From: JAFGBN01 sp964394145
GTDB taxonomy: Bacteria; Chloroflexota; Dehalococcoidia; GIF9; AB-539-J10
Assembly: GCA_964394145.1 (NCBI GenBank)
Contig: CAYMVL010000017.1
Coordinates: 1 to 8,980 of the forward strand
DNA length: 8,980 bases
Reading direction: 5' to 3'
Shown here one piece after another: positions 1-5,290 of this stretch. How positions within the stretch are numbered: position 1 is the first letter of the stretch; each line of letters begins with the position of its first letter. Under the pieces are notes generated by a model, which searched no databases, had not been told where the DNA came from, and saw nothing but the letters and a program-made list of their open reading frames with translations. A program made the translations under genes and the position numbers.

Positions 1-2
1 GG

Positions 3-203
3 AGGCCGCTGTTCTTCTTCGGGCTGGCGGGGGCCGTCCTGTTAGTGATTGCTTTGGTCATTGGCGTCAGAGTGATTACGATAGCTGCTGCAACAGGCAA
101 TCTGGCCATAGGCAGCACCGTGCTGACCACCATGTTCATTATGGCCGGGCTGTTCAGCATCTTCACCGGCATAATCCTCAACGCCCTCAACAGGCGGAAA
201 TAG
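3..203 (+). CDS. C-terminal end of a membrane-anchored family 2 glycosyltransferase (partial)
   Basis: Only the last 66 codons are inside the window, read from base 3 to the TAG at 201-203. The peptide starts RPLFFFGLAG, has a hydrophobic segment of about 22 residues, a short polar stretch (AAATGNLAIGS), a second hydrophobic segment ending FTGIILNAL, and a basic end NRRK. Two transmembrane helices after an RPLxFFG motif are the usual tail of dolichyl-phosphate-mannose-synthase-like GT2 enzymes, which transfer a sugar from a nucleotide donor to a polyprenyl phosphate or lipid acceptor at the inner face of the membrane. The catalytic domain lies off the left edge, so donor and acceptor cannot be judged. 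Family assignment rests on this tail alone. Another two-helix membrane protein is possible. Confidence 0.6.
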   Translation, partial: RPLFFFGLAGAVLLVIALVIGVRVITIAAATGNLAIGSTVLTTMFIMAGLFSIFTGIILNALNRRK

Positions 204-211
204 AGGACATT

Positions 212-290
212 GAGTTCGTTGAGTTCATTGAGACTCCATGGAGATTAGTCGAGATTGGTAGAGACTGATGGAGATACTATGGAGATTAAG
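212..290 (+). repeat. Short-period degenerate repeat array (9-bp then 10-bp units)
   Basis: GAGTT/GAGAC units begin at 212, 221 and 230 (9-bp spacing). GAGAT/GAGAC units then begin at 241, 251, 261, 271 and 282 (about 10-bp spacing). Units are imperfect after the first five bases. The array starts nine bases after the stop of the upstream glycosyltransferase gene, and its last unit supplies the GGAG that precedes the ATG at 292. A related array lies at 1113-1198 on the opposite strand. No coding role is apparent. Confidence 0.7.
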
Positions 291-291
291 G

Positions 292-396
292 ATGTATAAA
301 TATGAGGTTATTGTTTATTGGAGTCAAGAAGATTACCTCTATCCTAGATTAAGCTATGGGATTGTAAGTTCTCGAAATGCATTGTGGAGATATTAG
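292..396 (+). pseudogene. Probable truncated hicB-like antitoxin remnant
   Basis: This 34-codon ORF starts with ATG at 292, preceded by GGAG at 281-284 with a 7-base gap, a normal ribosome binding site. The first 14 residues, MYKYEVIVYWSQED, look like the first beta strand and turn of HicB-family antitoxins, which commonly begin KYEVIIYWSxED. After that the peptide (YLYPRLSYG and on) no longer follows the family's A/E-VPELPGC segment, and a TAG at 394-396 ends it. HicB proteins usually have 65 or more residues. It lies 19 bases before the intact hicA start. I read it as the eroded start of a second hicB. The family call rests on a short stretch, and a real small protein cannot be ruled out. 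Confidence 0.45.
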
Positions 397-415
397 CAGG
401 CACAAGTTATAATTG

Positions 416-598
416 ATGAAAAGGAAAGCACTGATAGAGCATATAACTCGACAGGGTGCGTTCCTTCTTAGGGAGGGTCGCAGGCATAGCATATATCAGA
501 GAGGTAAATACAGGAGTCAAATTCCAAGGCATGCCGAAGTTGTTGATGAGCTTGCCAGGAAGATCTGTAGGGATTTGAATATCCCATTTGTTAAATAA
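416..598 (+). CDS. hicA: HicA-family mRNA interferase toxin
   Basis: This 60-residue protein has the small double-stranded-RNA-binding-like fold expected of HicA, which cleaves mRNA independently of the ribosome when not bound by HicB. Visible marks are MKRKALIEHI at the start, the REGRRHSIY segment with the catalytic histidine at residue 24, the IPRH segment at 36-39, and the end LARKICRDLNIP at about 47-58. Length is typical. ATG 416 is chosen because it gives the usual MKRK start. A TTG at 413 is in frame and adds one residue. No clear Shine-Dalgarno is visible; GCAGG at 396-400 is too far away. The gene is followed 26 bases later by a HicB-like antitoxin, the standard hicAB order. All key residues are present, so it could be active. 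Confidence 0.88.
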   Translation: MKRKALIEHITRQGAFLLREGRRHSIYQRGKYRSQIPRHAEVVDELARKICRDLNIPFVK

Positions 599-624
599 TG
601 GGGAAAGAATGAGAGGTGGATTAC

Positions 625-816
625 ATGAAATTCAGAGCTGTGATAAAAAAGAGTGATGATTGGTGGGTTGGATGGCTTGTTGACCTGCCAGGTGTAAATG
701 CTCAGGAAAAAAGCAGGGAGGAATTAATACAGTCACTAAAGACCGGAGCTGAGGATATGCTTATGCTTCCCATCCAGCCAGAGGAAGAAGAAGAATTAGT
801 AAGCATCGAAGTATGA
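625..816 (+). CDS. hicB: HicB-family antitoxin, short form
   Basis: This 63-residue protein reads MKFRAVIKKSDDWWVGWLVDLPGVNAQEKSREELIQSLKTGAEDML. That is the partial RNase H-like fold of HicB, with the conserved W-v-DLPGVN-Q turn at residues 13-27 and the following REEL helix. It should bind and block the HicA encoded just upstream. The tail is acidic (EEEEELVSIEV), and no ribbon-helix-helix or helix-turn-helix domain is visible, so any autoregulation would need another DNA-binding partner. ATG 625 is preferred because GAGAGGTGG at 611-619 sits five bases before it. An in-frame GTG at 616 would add MDY to the front but would lie inside that site. Codons are richer in A and T than in the flanking glycan genes, in keeping with a mobile TA module. 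Confidence 0.82.
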   Translation: MKFRAVIKKSDDWWVGWLVDLPGVNAQEKSREELIQSLKTGAEDMLMLPIQPEEEEELVSIEV

Positions 817-1112
817 GAGCTGCCTGGCTTTTTCACTACGCCTCGATTACTATGACTCCTCGCGAAAATCTCATGAGCCAAGCAAAAATCTAGCAATGCT
901 CATGACAAACGCTTTGTAGGCTCTAGTCCACGCGGAGCCAATGCTAGTGTCGGGGCTTGCCCCCGAGCACTTCCGCCACTGCGAGTCTCGATGGAGTCCG
1001 AGCGTGGGAATCTGATTCCCGTGCTGCAGATTGCTTCGGCTAATAATGGCAGCCTCGCAATGACAGAAGAGAGGCATCATTGCAGAGCAGATAGTGCCGC
1101 GCCAATCTAAGC
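817..1112. repeat. Dispersed-repeat-like intergenic DNA with several small inverted repeats
   Basis: No gene is supported between the hicB stop and the glycosyltransferase start at 1317; ORFs in this stretch are low-complexity or lack family features. It holds perfect or near-perfect inverted repeats: TCATGAGC at 871-878 with GCTCATGA at 898-905; GGCTC at 919-923 with GAGCC at 935-939; CGGGG/CCCCG at 951-965; and GGGAATCTGATTCCC at about 1005-1019. On the - strand the sequence CATTGCGAG followed at a short distance by GAAGCAATCTGCAG (about 1025-1062) resembles widespread bacterial intergenic repeats of the ATTGCGAG...GCAATCT type. I recognise the pattern but have no copy number for it. Confidence 0.5.
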
Positions 1113-1198
1113 AACTCAGGCAACTCAGCGAACTCAATCGACCCTGCAAGCGCGACGAACTCAATAAACTCCATAAACTCCGTAAACTCAAGGAACTC
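1113..1198 (-). repeat. 9-bp-period GAGTT array on the - strand
   Basis: AACTC on the + strand (GAGTT on the - strand) begins at 1113, 1122, 1131, 1158, 1167, 1176, 1185 and 1194. Every step is 9 bp, and the one gap (1131 to 1158) is exactly three units, so the phase holds through two decayed units at 1140 and 1149. Because 9 bp is three codons, the - strand reads as a repeated E-F-x peptide (EFLEFTEFMEFIEF). I take this as a by-product of the period and not as a protein. A shorter array with the same GAGTT unit on the + strand lies at 212-290, so the two flank the hicAB genes in inverted orientation. Confidence 0.75.
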
Positions 1199-1205
1199 CT
1201 CGGTC

Positions 1206-1274
1206 TTGACTAATCCAATTCGCGTCTCTAGACTATTGACCAACTTGCGAGAGCCCCTGCGATCAGTCTATACA
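1206..1274 (+). promoter_or_regulatory. Candidate sigma-70-type promoters for the glycan export operon
   Basis: Two candidate pairs precede the first glycosyltransferase gene. TTGACT at 1206-1211 with a 17-base spacer and TAGACT at 1229-1234 is one. TTGCGA at 1245-1250 with an 18-base spacer and TATACA at 1269-1274 is the other. Neither is a strong match, and consensus-like hexamers are common by chance. Position is what supports them: they lie 40-110 bases before the start at 1317, and the genes from there to 5125 run in one direction. Confidence 0.25.
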
Positions 1275-1316
1275 ACAAAGGGAGTTGACCGGTACGACTT
1301 TCGTTTGAAGTGAGCC

Positions 1317-2288
1317 ATGGCAAAGAAGGCATCGGTGATTCTGGTAAATTACAACGGGATGTCTCATCTAGATGCCTGCATTTCGTCGGTACTAGAACAG
1401 GATTATGCGGATTTCGAGGTTGTCTTTGTTGACAACAATTCCAGTGATGGCAGCCTGGAGTACGCGCGAAGCAAGTTCCCCGGCTTAATATTTGTAACCA
1501 ACAGCGAAAACTTGGGTTACGCCGGTGGCATCAATAGCGGTTTGGCCCATGCCAGTGGAGACTACATTGCCCCGCTCAATATAGACACTGAGGTCGCCCC
1601 TGGCTGGCTGGGTGCCATGGTGGCCTTCCTAGACGAGAATCCGTCGGTGGGAGCCGTAACACCCAGGGTCTTGCTTTTTGATGACCGCACCAGAATCAAT
1701 GCCCTGGGTTTGAATATTCACATCAGCGGGCTGGGCTTCTGTCGCGGCCTGGGTAGAGAGGACAGTAATTCGACCAGTCCTGAGAGGGTCCCCGGGGTCA
1801 GCGGATGTTCCTATTTGGTCAGGCGTCAACTACTGGAAGAGATGGGTGGCGCCCCCGGGTGGTGCTTCATGGGGAACGACGACGTCATCGTCTCCTGGCT
1901 CCTGCGCCTGATGGGCCATGACATATATTGCCTACCTCAGTCAATAGTGTTTCACAAATACAGCCTCAAGATGTCCCCGGAGAAGCTATTCCGTCTCGAG
2001 AAGAATAGGCAAATCTTGCTGTTGAGCACGCTCAAGCCCGTGACCTTGCTGCTTTGCCTGCCAATTTTCCTGGCAATAGAGCTAATGATAGTGGTCTACA
2101 GTCTGGCCAGGGGCAGGTCGTATGTCAAGGCCAAATTTGCTGCCCTGGCTTCCCTGTGGCGAGAGCGGAGCAACATAGGACAGAGAAGAGCGCAGTATCA
2201 ATCACTGAGAAAGCTCTCCGACTTCGCATTGCTGCGAAGGTTGCGTTGGAATCTGGAGTGGACTCAACTACTAAACACTATGAGGTGA
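1317..2288 (+). CDS. Family 2 glycosyltransferase, WbbL/rhamnosyltransferase type
   Basis: This 323-residue protein should add a sugar from a nucleotide donor to a growing lipid-linked glycan at the cytoplasmic face. The GT-A fold is visible in order: SVILVNYNG (6-14), VDNNSSDGS (38-46, donor binding), NLGYAGGINSGL (65-76), PLNIDTEV (86-93, the site of the metal-binding DxD-like motif, usually LNPDT or LNNDT), and GNDDVIVSWLLRLMG (186-200) at the position of the usual ED-D-xR acid/base motif. A hydrophobic stretch at about 242-263 followed by basic residues suggests membrane attachment. Two details are unusual: I in place of N or P in NID, and N in place of E in the ED motif. ATG 1317 gives a normal N-terminus, with only weak pairing upstream (GAAGTGAG). 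It is the first of four co-oriented genes. The donor sugar cannot be read from the sequence. Confidence 0.9.
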   Translation: MAKKASVILVNYNGMSHLDACISSVLEQDYADFEVVFVDNNSSDGSLEYARSKFPGLIFVTNSENLGYAGGINSGLAHASGDYIAPLNIDTEVAPGWLGAMVAFLDENPSVGAVTPRVLLFDDRTRINALGLNIHISGLGFCRGLGREDSNSTSPERVPGVSGCSYLVRRQLLEEMGGAPGWCFMGNDDVIVSWLLRLMGHDIYCLPQSIVFHKYSLKMSPEKLFRLEKNRQILLLSTLKPVTLLLCLPIFLAIELMIVVYSLARGRSYVKAKFAALASLWRERSNIGQRRAQYQSLRKLSDFALLRRLRWNLEWTQLLNTMR

Positions 2289-2297
2289 TGCCTTGAT

Positions 2298-3389
2298 GTG
2301 CGAATTCAGGATGGTAAAACCACCCGACCGGGAGCCCCTGTGAATAGCCAAAACCTCCCCTTTGTAAGCATCATCGTGGTCAATTACAATGGTCAGCATT
2401 TCCTGGAAGAGTGCTTTGCTTCCTTAGAGAATTCGAGTTATCCAAGGGATAGGTTCGAGGTCATCCTGGTTGACAATGCGTCCAGCGATGGCTCTGTTCA
2501 CTATGCTGGAGAGAACTTCCCCTGGGTGAGGGTATTAGAGCTCGACAGGAATTACGGCTTCTGCAAACCCAATAACGACGGCGTGAAAATCGCCAATGGT
2601 GAGTATGTAGTATTTCTAAATAATGACACTGCGGTAACCAGGGAATGGCTAATTGAACTGGTAAGAGGATCTCTTTCAGAAGAGCAAATTGCCTCATGTG
2701 CGAGTAAAATGCTCTACTATGACAGGCGGGATGTGATAAACACAGCCGGGGGAAAGCTTACCATTATCGGGGGCGGCTTCTACAAAGGATATGGTGATAA
2801 GGACGGCCCCGCCTACAACAAGGCGGAATATACTGGCTTCGGCTGTGGGGCTGGAGTATTAGTTAAGAAAGAATTGTTTCAGTATATAGGAGGCTTTGAC
2901 GAGGACTACTTTGCCTCCTGTGAGGAAAATGATTTAGGTTGGAAGTTGTGGCTTTACGGCTACAGGGTGCTCTATGTGCCGACAGCTGTGATGTATCATA
3001 AAGAAAGCGGGACTTTCGGAAGCCGGAGCACTTTTGAATCAACAAAGGTCTATCTCATCACCAGAAACAGGCTATACAACATCATCAAGAACCTGGAAGC
3101 AGGAAATGTGATAAGGGCTTTGTTCATAAGTCTCAGCTTCAATTTATATCGCAGCGCCAGATATCTGGCGCAGGGCAACTTTGCCTCTATTAAAGCCATT
3201 GCTAGAGCTCATCTTGACTTTGTCAGAAATCTGAGGAAGATGTTAGCTAAGAGGCGGGTAGTGCAAAGGAATAGAAAATTATCGGACAAACAGCTATATC
3301 AGTTAGGAGTGATAGCCACGCTCAAGGAGAGCATCTTGGAGGAGAGGAGATTGGGACGGGTTTGGAGAGACGAATTCTACCGGATTTAG
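2298..3389 (+). CDS. Family 2 glycosyltransferase, WbbL/rhamnosyltransferase type
   Basis: This 363-residue protein is a second GT-A transferase of the same family as its upstream neighbour, probably acting at a different step of the same glycan. Motifs in order are VSIIVVNYNG (23-32), VDNASSDGS (58-66), NYGFCKPNNDG (85-95; most relatives have GFAGGNN here), LNNDT (107-111, metal and donor site), GGFDEDYF (198-205), EENDLGWKLWLYGY (209-222, catalytic base region) and YHKESGTFG (233-241). The C-terminal 110 residues are basic and helical, with no clear membrane span. The start GTG 2298 lies nine bases after the upstream stop, and GAGGTGAT at 2282-2289, overlapping that gene's end, is a good ribosome binding site, so the two are probably translationally coupled. 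An inner GTG at 2340 with GGGAG before it is an alternative. Confidence 0.92.
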   Translation: MRIQDGKTTRPGAPVNSQNLPFVSIIVVNYNGQHFLEECFASLENSSYPRDRFEVILVDNASSDGSVHYAGENFPWVRVLELDRNYGFCKPNNDGVKIANGEYVVFLNNDTAVTREWLIELVRGSLSEEQIASCASKMLYYDRRDVINTAGGKLTIIGGGFYKGYGDKDGPAYNKAEYTGFGCGAGVLVKKELFQYIGGFDEDYFASCEENDLGWKLWLYGYRVLYVPTAVMYHKESGTFGSRSTFESTKVYLITRNRLYNIIKNLEAGNVIRALFISLSFNLYRSARYLAQGNFASIKAIARAHLDFVRNLRKMLAKRRVVQRNRKLSDKQLYQLGVIATLKESILEERRLGRVWRDEFYRI

Positions 3390-3400
3390 ACCCGGGCACA

Positions 3401-3419
3401 GCTCCGAAAAAGGCGGAGC
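3401..3419 (+). other. Hairpin in the gap between glycosyltransferase and permease genes
   Basis: GCTCCG at 3401-3406 and CGGAGC at 3414-3419 form a perfect 6-bp stem with a 7-base loop, 12 bases after the glycosyltransferase stop. No T-run follows, so it is not a standard intrinsic terminator. It could affect mRNA processing or relative expression of the downstream exporter genes. Confidence 0.4.
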
Positions 3420-3546
3420 GCCGTCCTCAAGCCTGGCTTAGTCTTTCTTCTATATCATTGCGGCCAGCGGTGTGTCGGGGTGCGATAATCCCAATGTCAT
3501 CTGCAGAGATGACAGCGAATCTCCGACTAGCTATAATAACCCCGAA

Positions 3547-4302
3547 ATGCGGCAACGCCTGGAGCTAATCTGGAATCTGACTGTAGTTGACCTGAAGAAC
3601 CGCTACCAGAATACTGCCCTCGGTTTTTTCTGGTCTCTGCTCAGCCCACTGCTGCAGGCACTCGTCCTTTATTTTGTGTTCCGGCATCTCTGGGGTCGGG
3701 AGGAGAACTTCGCCATAGACCTCCTCGTCGGGATAATGGCCTGGCAGTTCTTTGCGACCGGTACATCAACTGCCCTCCACTCCATTGTTGGCAAGGCCAG
3801 TTTGGTAACCAGGGTCTCCATACCGCGGCAGATACTGGTGTTGAGCAACGCCCTGACTACCCTGATCAACTCCCTGCTTTCATTCGTGGTCCTGCTGCCC
3901 ATAATACTTGTCCTGTCGGGAAGTCTCCCTGTCACCGTACCGCTGTTCCTGCTGGTTCACGTCGTGTTCTTCTGGTTCGTTTACGGCGCCGGGCTGCTTT
4001 TGTCCTCCCTTTATGTTTACTTCCGTGACATTCACCAGATATGGGAAGTGATTGTCAGAGTGCTCTTTTTCTGCTCACCCATTTTCTATCCCATTACCAT
4101 AATCCCGGCTTATATCATGCCTTATTACCGCCTTAACCCGGTAACCCAGTTCATCGTCATATACCGGGACGTGATGGTCGCCGGCAAGCTGCCTTCCGTG
4201 TTCAGCATCCTGTACGTCATCGGTTTTGGTGTCGCTGCCTATGCTGTTGGCAGCCTGGTTTTCAACAAGCTAGAGCGCCGCTTCGCGGAGGAGATGGGAT
4301 GA
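3547..4302 (+). CDS. wzm: ABC-2 type polysaccharide export permease (Wzm-like)
   Basis: This is the membrane subunit of an ABC exporter that moves a finished lipid-linked polysaccharide across the cytoplasmic membrane. From ATG 3547 the product is 251 residues. It opens with the amphipathic family start LIWNLTVVDLKNRYQNTALGF, where the basic D-L-K-x-R-Y and LGFFWSLLSPLL segments are typical. About six hydrophobic segments follow, and YVYFRDI and LNPVTQFIVIYRDVM are further family marks. No nucleotide-binding motif is present; the ATPase is the next gene. The start is uncertain: an in-frame GTG at 3472 would add 25 polar residues, and neither start has a clear Shine-Dalgarno. I prefer 3547 because it matches the usual length and N-terminus. 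Wzm-like systems export O-antigens, teichoic acids and S-layer glycans, and the sequence does not say which applies here. Confidence 0.88.
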   Translation: MRQRLELIWNLTVVDLKNRYQNTALGFFWSLLSPLLQALVLYFVFRHLWGREENFAIDLLVGIMAWQFFATGTSTALHSIVGKASLVTRVSIPRQILVLSNALTTLINSLLSFVVLLPIILVLSGSLPVTVPLFLLVHVVFFWFVYGAGLLLSSLYVYFRDIHQIWEVIVRVLFFCSPIFYPITIIPAYIMPYYRLNPVTQFIVIYRDVMVAGKLPSVFSILYVIGFGVAAYAVGSLVFNKLERRFAEEMG

Positions 4303-4319
4303 GGGCACCGACTATTTCT

Positions 4320-4378
4320 CCTCTCCCTCGACGGGAGAGGCCTGTCCTGAACGAAGTGAAGGAACAAGGTGAGGGTGA
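4320..4378 (+). repeat. Composite dispersed repeat between wzm and wzt, carrying the wzt ribosome binding site
   Basis: An 8-bp hairpin (CCTCTCCC at 4320-4327, GGGAGAGG at 4333-4340) and a tail AAGGTGAGGGTGA at 4366-4378 make up a recognisable intergenic repeat of the CTCTCC...GGAGAG...GGTGAGGGTGA type. Between hairpin and tail lies a second block, about 4341-4365 (CTGTCCTGAACGAAGTGAAG core), that resembles another common dispersed repeat. It looks nested inside the first. The tail's GAGGGTGA lies nine bases before the GTG start of the ATPase gene and is its only apparent Shine-Dalgarno. Confidence 0.6.
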
Positions 4379-4387
4379 AATAAACAA

Positions 4388-5125
4388 GTGAGCGCCATAA
4401 TCGTTGATAACGTCTCCAAGAAATTCCGCATCCCGCGCGAAAAGAGGAGCACAGTCTTCCAGAACATAGTCGGGCTGATCAAGAGACAGCTATCCTACGA
4501 AGAGTTCTGGGCGCTGAAGGATATCAGCTTCGAGGTCAATAAGGGCGAAGCCTTCGGTGTAATCGGCAGAAACGGTTCGGGCAAGAGCACGCTGCTCAAA
4601 ATAATGGCGAATATCCTGTACCCGGACAGCGGCTCGGTCACCATGGACGGCAAGGTTGCTTCGTTTCTCCAGCTGGGCGTGGGCTTTCAGTCGGAGTTAA
4701 CTGCCCGGGAGAATGTTTACATTTATTCTTCAATTCTGGGGCTGGGCCGAAAGCAGGTAGATAAGGCATATGATGAAATCATCGATTTCGCGGAGCTCAA
4801 GAAGTTCGAGAACATGAAGCTCAAACAGTTCTCCTCCGGCATGAGCGTGCGGCTGGCCTTCGCCACTGCTATTCATGCCGTCCCTGATACTCTGCTGTTA
4901 GATGAAGTTCTGGCCGTGGGCGATGAAGCGTTCCAGAAGAAGTGCCGGGAGAAGATGGACCAGTTCAAGGCCGAGGGCAAGACCATAGTTTATGTTTCCC
5001 ATGCTCTGAATGCCGTGAAGGAGCTGTGCCAGCGCTCGATGCTCGTGAGCCAGGGGCGGGTTGTCAGCATTGGGGACAGTGATAAGGTAGTCGCAGATTA
5101 TCTGGCGATGCTCCAGAAGAAATAG
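4388..5125 (+). CDS. wzt: ABC transporter ATPase for polysaccharide export (Wzt-like, no carbohydrate-binding domain)
   Basis: This 245-residue ATPase powers the Wzm-like permease encoded just upstream. Walker A is GRNGSGKST (60-68), the Q-loop region is FLQLGVGFQSELTARENV (93-110), the signature is FSSGMSVRL (148-156), Walker B is TLLLDEVLAVGD (168-179) and the switch histidine is H205 in YVSHA. The LGVGF-ELTxRENVY segment and the early FWALKDISFEV are characteristic of the Wzt/TagH/RfbE group. All catalytic residues are intact. The protein ends soon after the nucleotide-binding domain. Wzt proteins of tag-terminated O-antigens carry an extra C-terminal beta-sandwich of about 150 residues that reads the glycan end; it is absent here. 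The start is GTG 4388, with GAGGGTGA nine bases before it inside the upstream repeat. Confidence 0.95.
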   Translation: MSAIIVDNVSKKFRIPREKRSTVFQNIVGLIKRQLSYEEFWALKDISFEVNKGEAFGVIGRNGSGKSTLLKIMANILYPDSGSVTMDGKVASFLQLGVGFQSELTARENVYIYSSILGLGRKQVDKAYDEIIDFAELKKFENMKLKQFSSGMSVRLAFATAIHAVPDTLLLDEVLAVGDEAFQKKCREKMDQFKAEGKTIVYVSHALNAVKELCQRSMLVSQGRVVSIGDSDKVVADYLAMLQKK

Positions 5126-5137
5126 CCAGGGCCACGC

Positions 5138-5160
5138 GAGGAGAAATGATGCGCGATTGA
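5138..5160 (+). other. Ribosome binding site with a four-codon ORF after wzt (possible fossil gene start)
   Basis: GAGGAG at 5138-5143 is followed by tandem ATG codons at 5146 and 5149, then CGC GAT TGA. The reading frame closes after MMRD. It lies 13 bases after the wzt stop, where the next operon gene would be expected. It may be the surviving start of a lost downstream gene, or chance. Confidence 0.3.
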
Positions 5161-5176
5161 ACAGGGGATACCAAGG

Positions 5177-5192
5177 GTGTACAGCTGTACAC
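5177..5192. repeat. Perfect 16-bp palindrome GTGTACAGCTGTACAC
   Basis: Each half is the exact reverse complement of the other, with no spacer, centred between 5184 and 5185. It lies between the convergent wzt and asparagine-synthase-like genes, about 50 bases past the wzt stop. No T-run follows on either strand, so it is a poor intrinsic terminator. It has the form of a dimeric regulator's operator or a recombination site. The related 8-bp palindrome GTGTACAC occurs at 7309-7316, on the other side of the reversed gene. Confidence 0.6.
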
Positions 5193-5290
5193 GGAGATCA
5201 GAGGTCATGCAACTAGGTGAGCGCAAGACCATGAAGAGTGACTTTTTCATAGGTGCTTCCGAACACCCTGGATGGAGTGCGAACTCTTCT

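Noticed and set aside
1113..1198. Periodic array as a possible CRISPR
   Set aside because: The period is only 9 bp, with no 23-45 bp repeats, no unique spacers and no cas genes.
1040..1243. - strand ORF with an EFxEF repeat peptide
   Set aside because: The peptide follows directly from the 9-bp DNA period and has no other protein character.
2054..2296. 80-codon + strand ORF
   Set aside because: It lies inside the first WbbL-type glycosyltransferase gene in another frame, with no family features.
3401..3419. Intrinsic terminator after the second glycosyltransferase
   Set aside because: The stem is only 6 bp and is not followed by a T-run; the next gene is in the same direction and belongs to the same pathway.
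3362..3568. 68-codon + strand ORF across the gap before the permease gene
   Set aside because: It overlaps the ends of two well-supported genes in other frames and has no recognisable motif or ribosome binding site.
5149..5160. TGA after MMRD read as selenocysteine
   Set aside because: The frame stops again about 20 codons later, and no selenoprotein motif or SECIS-like hairpin is apparent.
5233..5289. GAAGAGT/ACTCTTC inverted repeat as a bidirectional terminator
   Set aside because: The 7-bp arms are 43 bases apart and no T-run follows on either strand.
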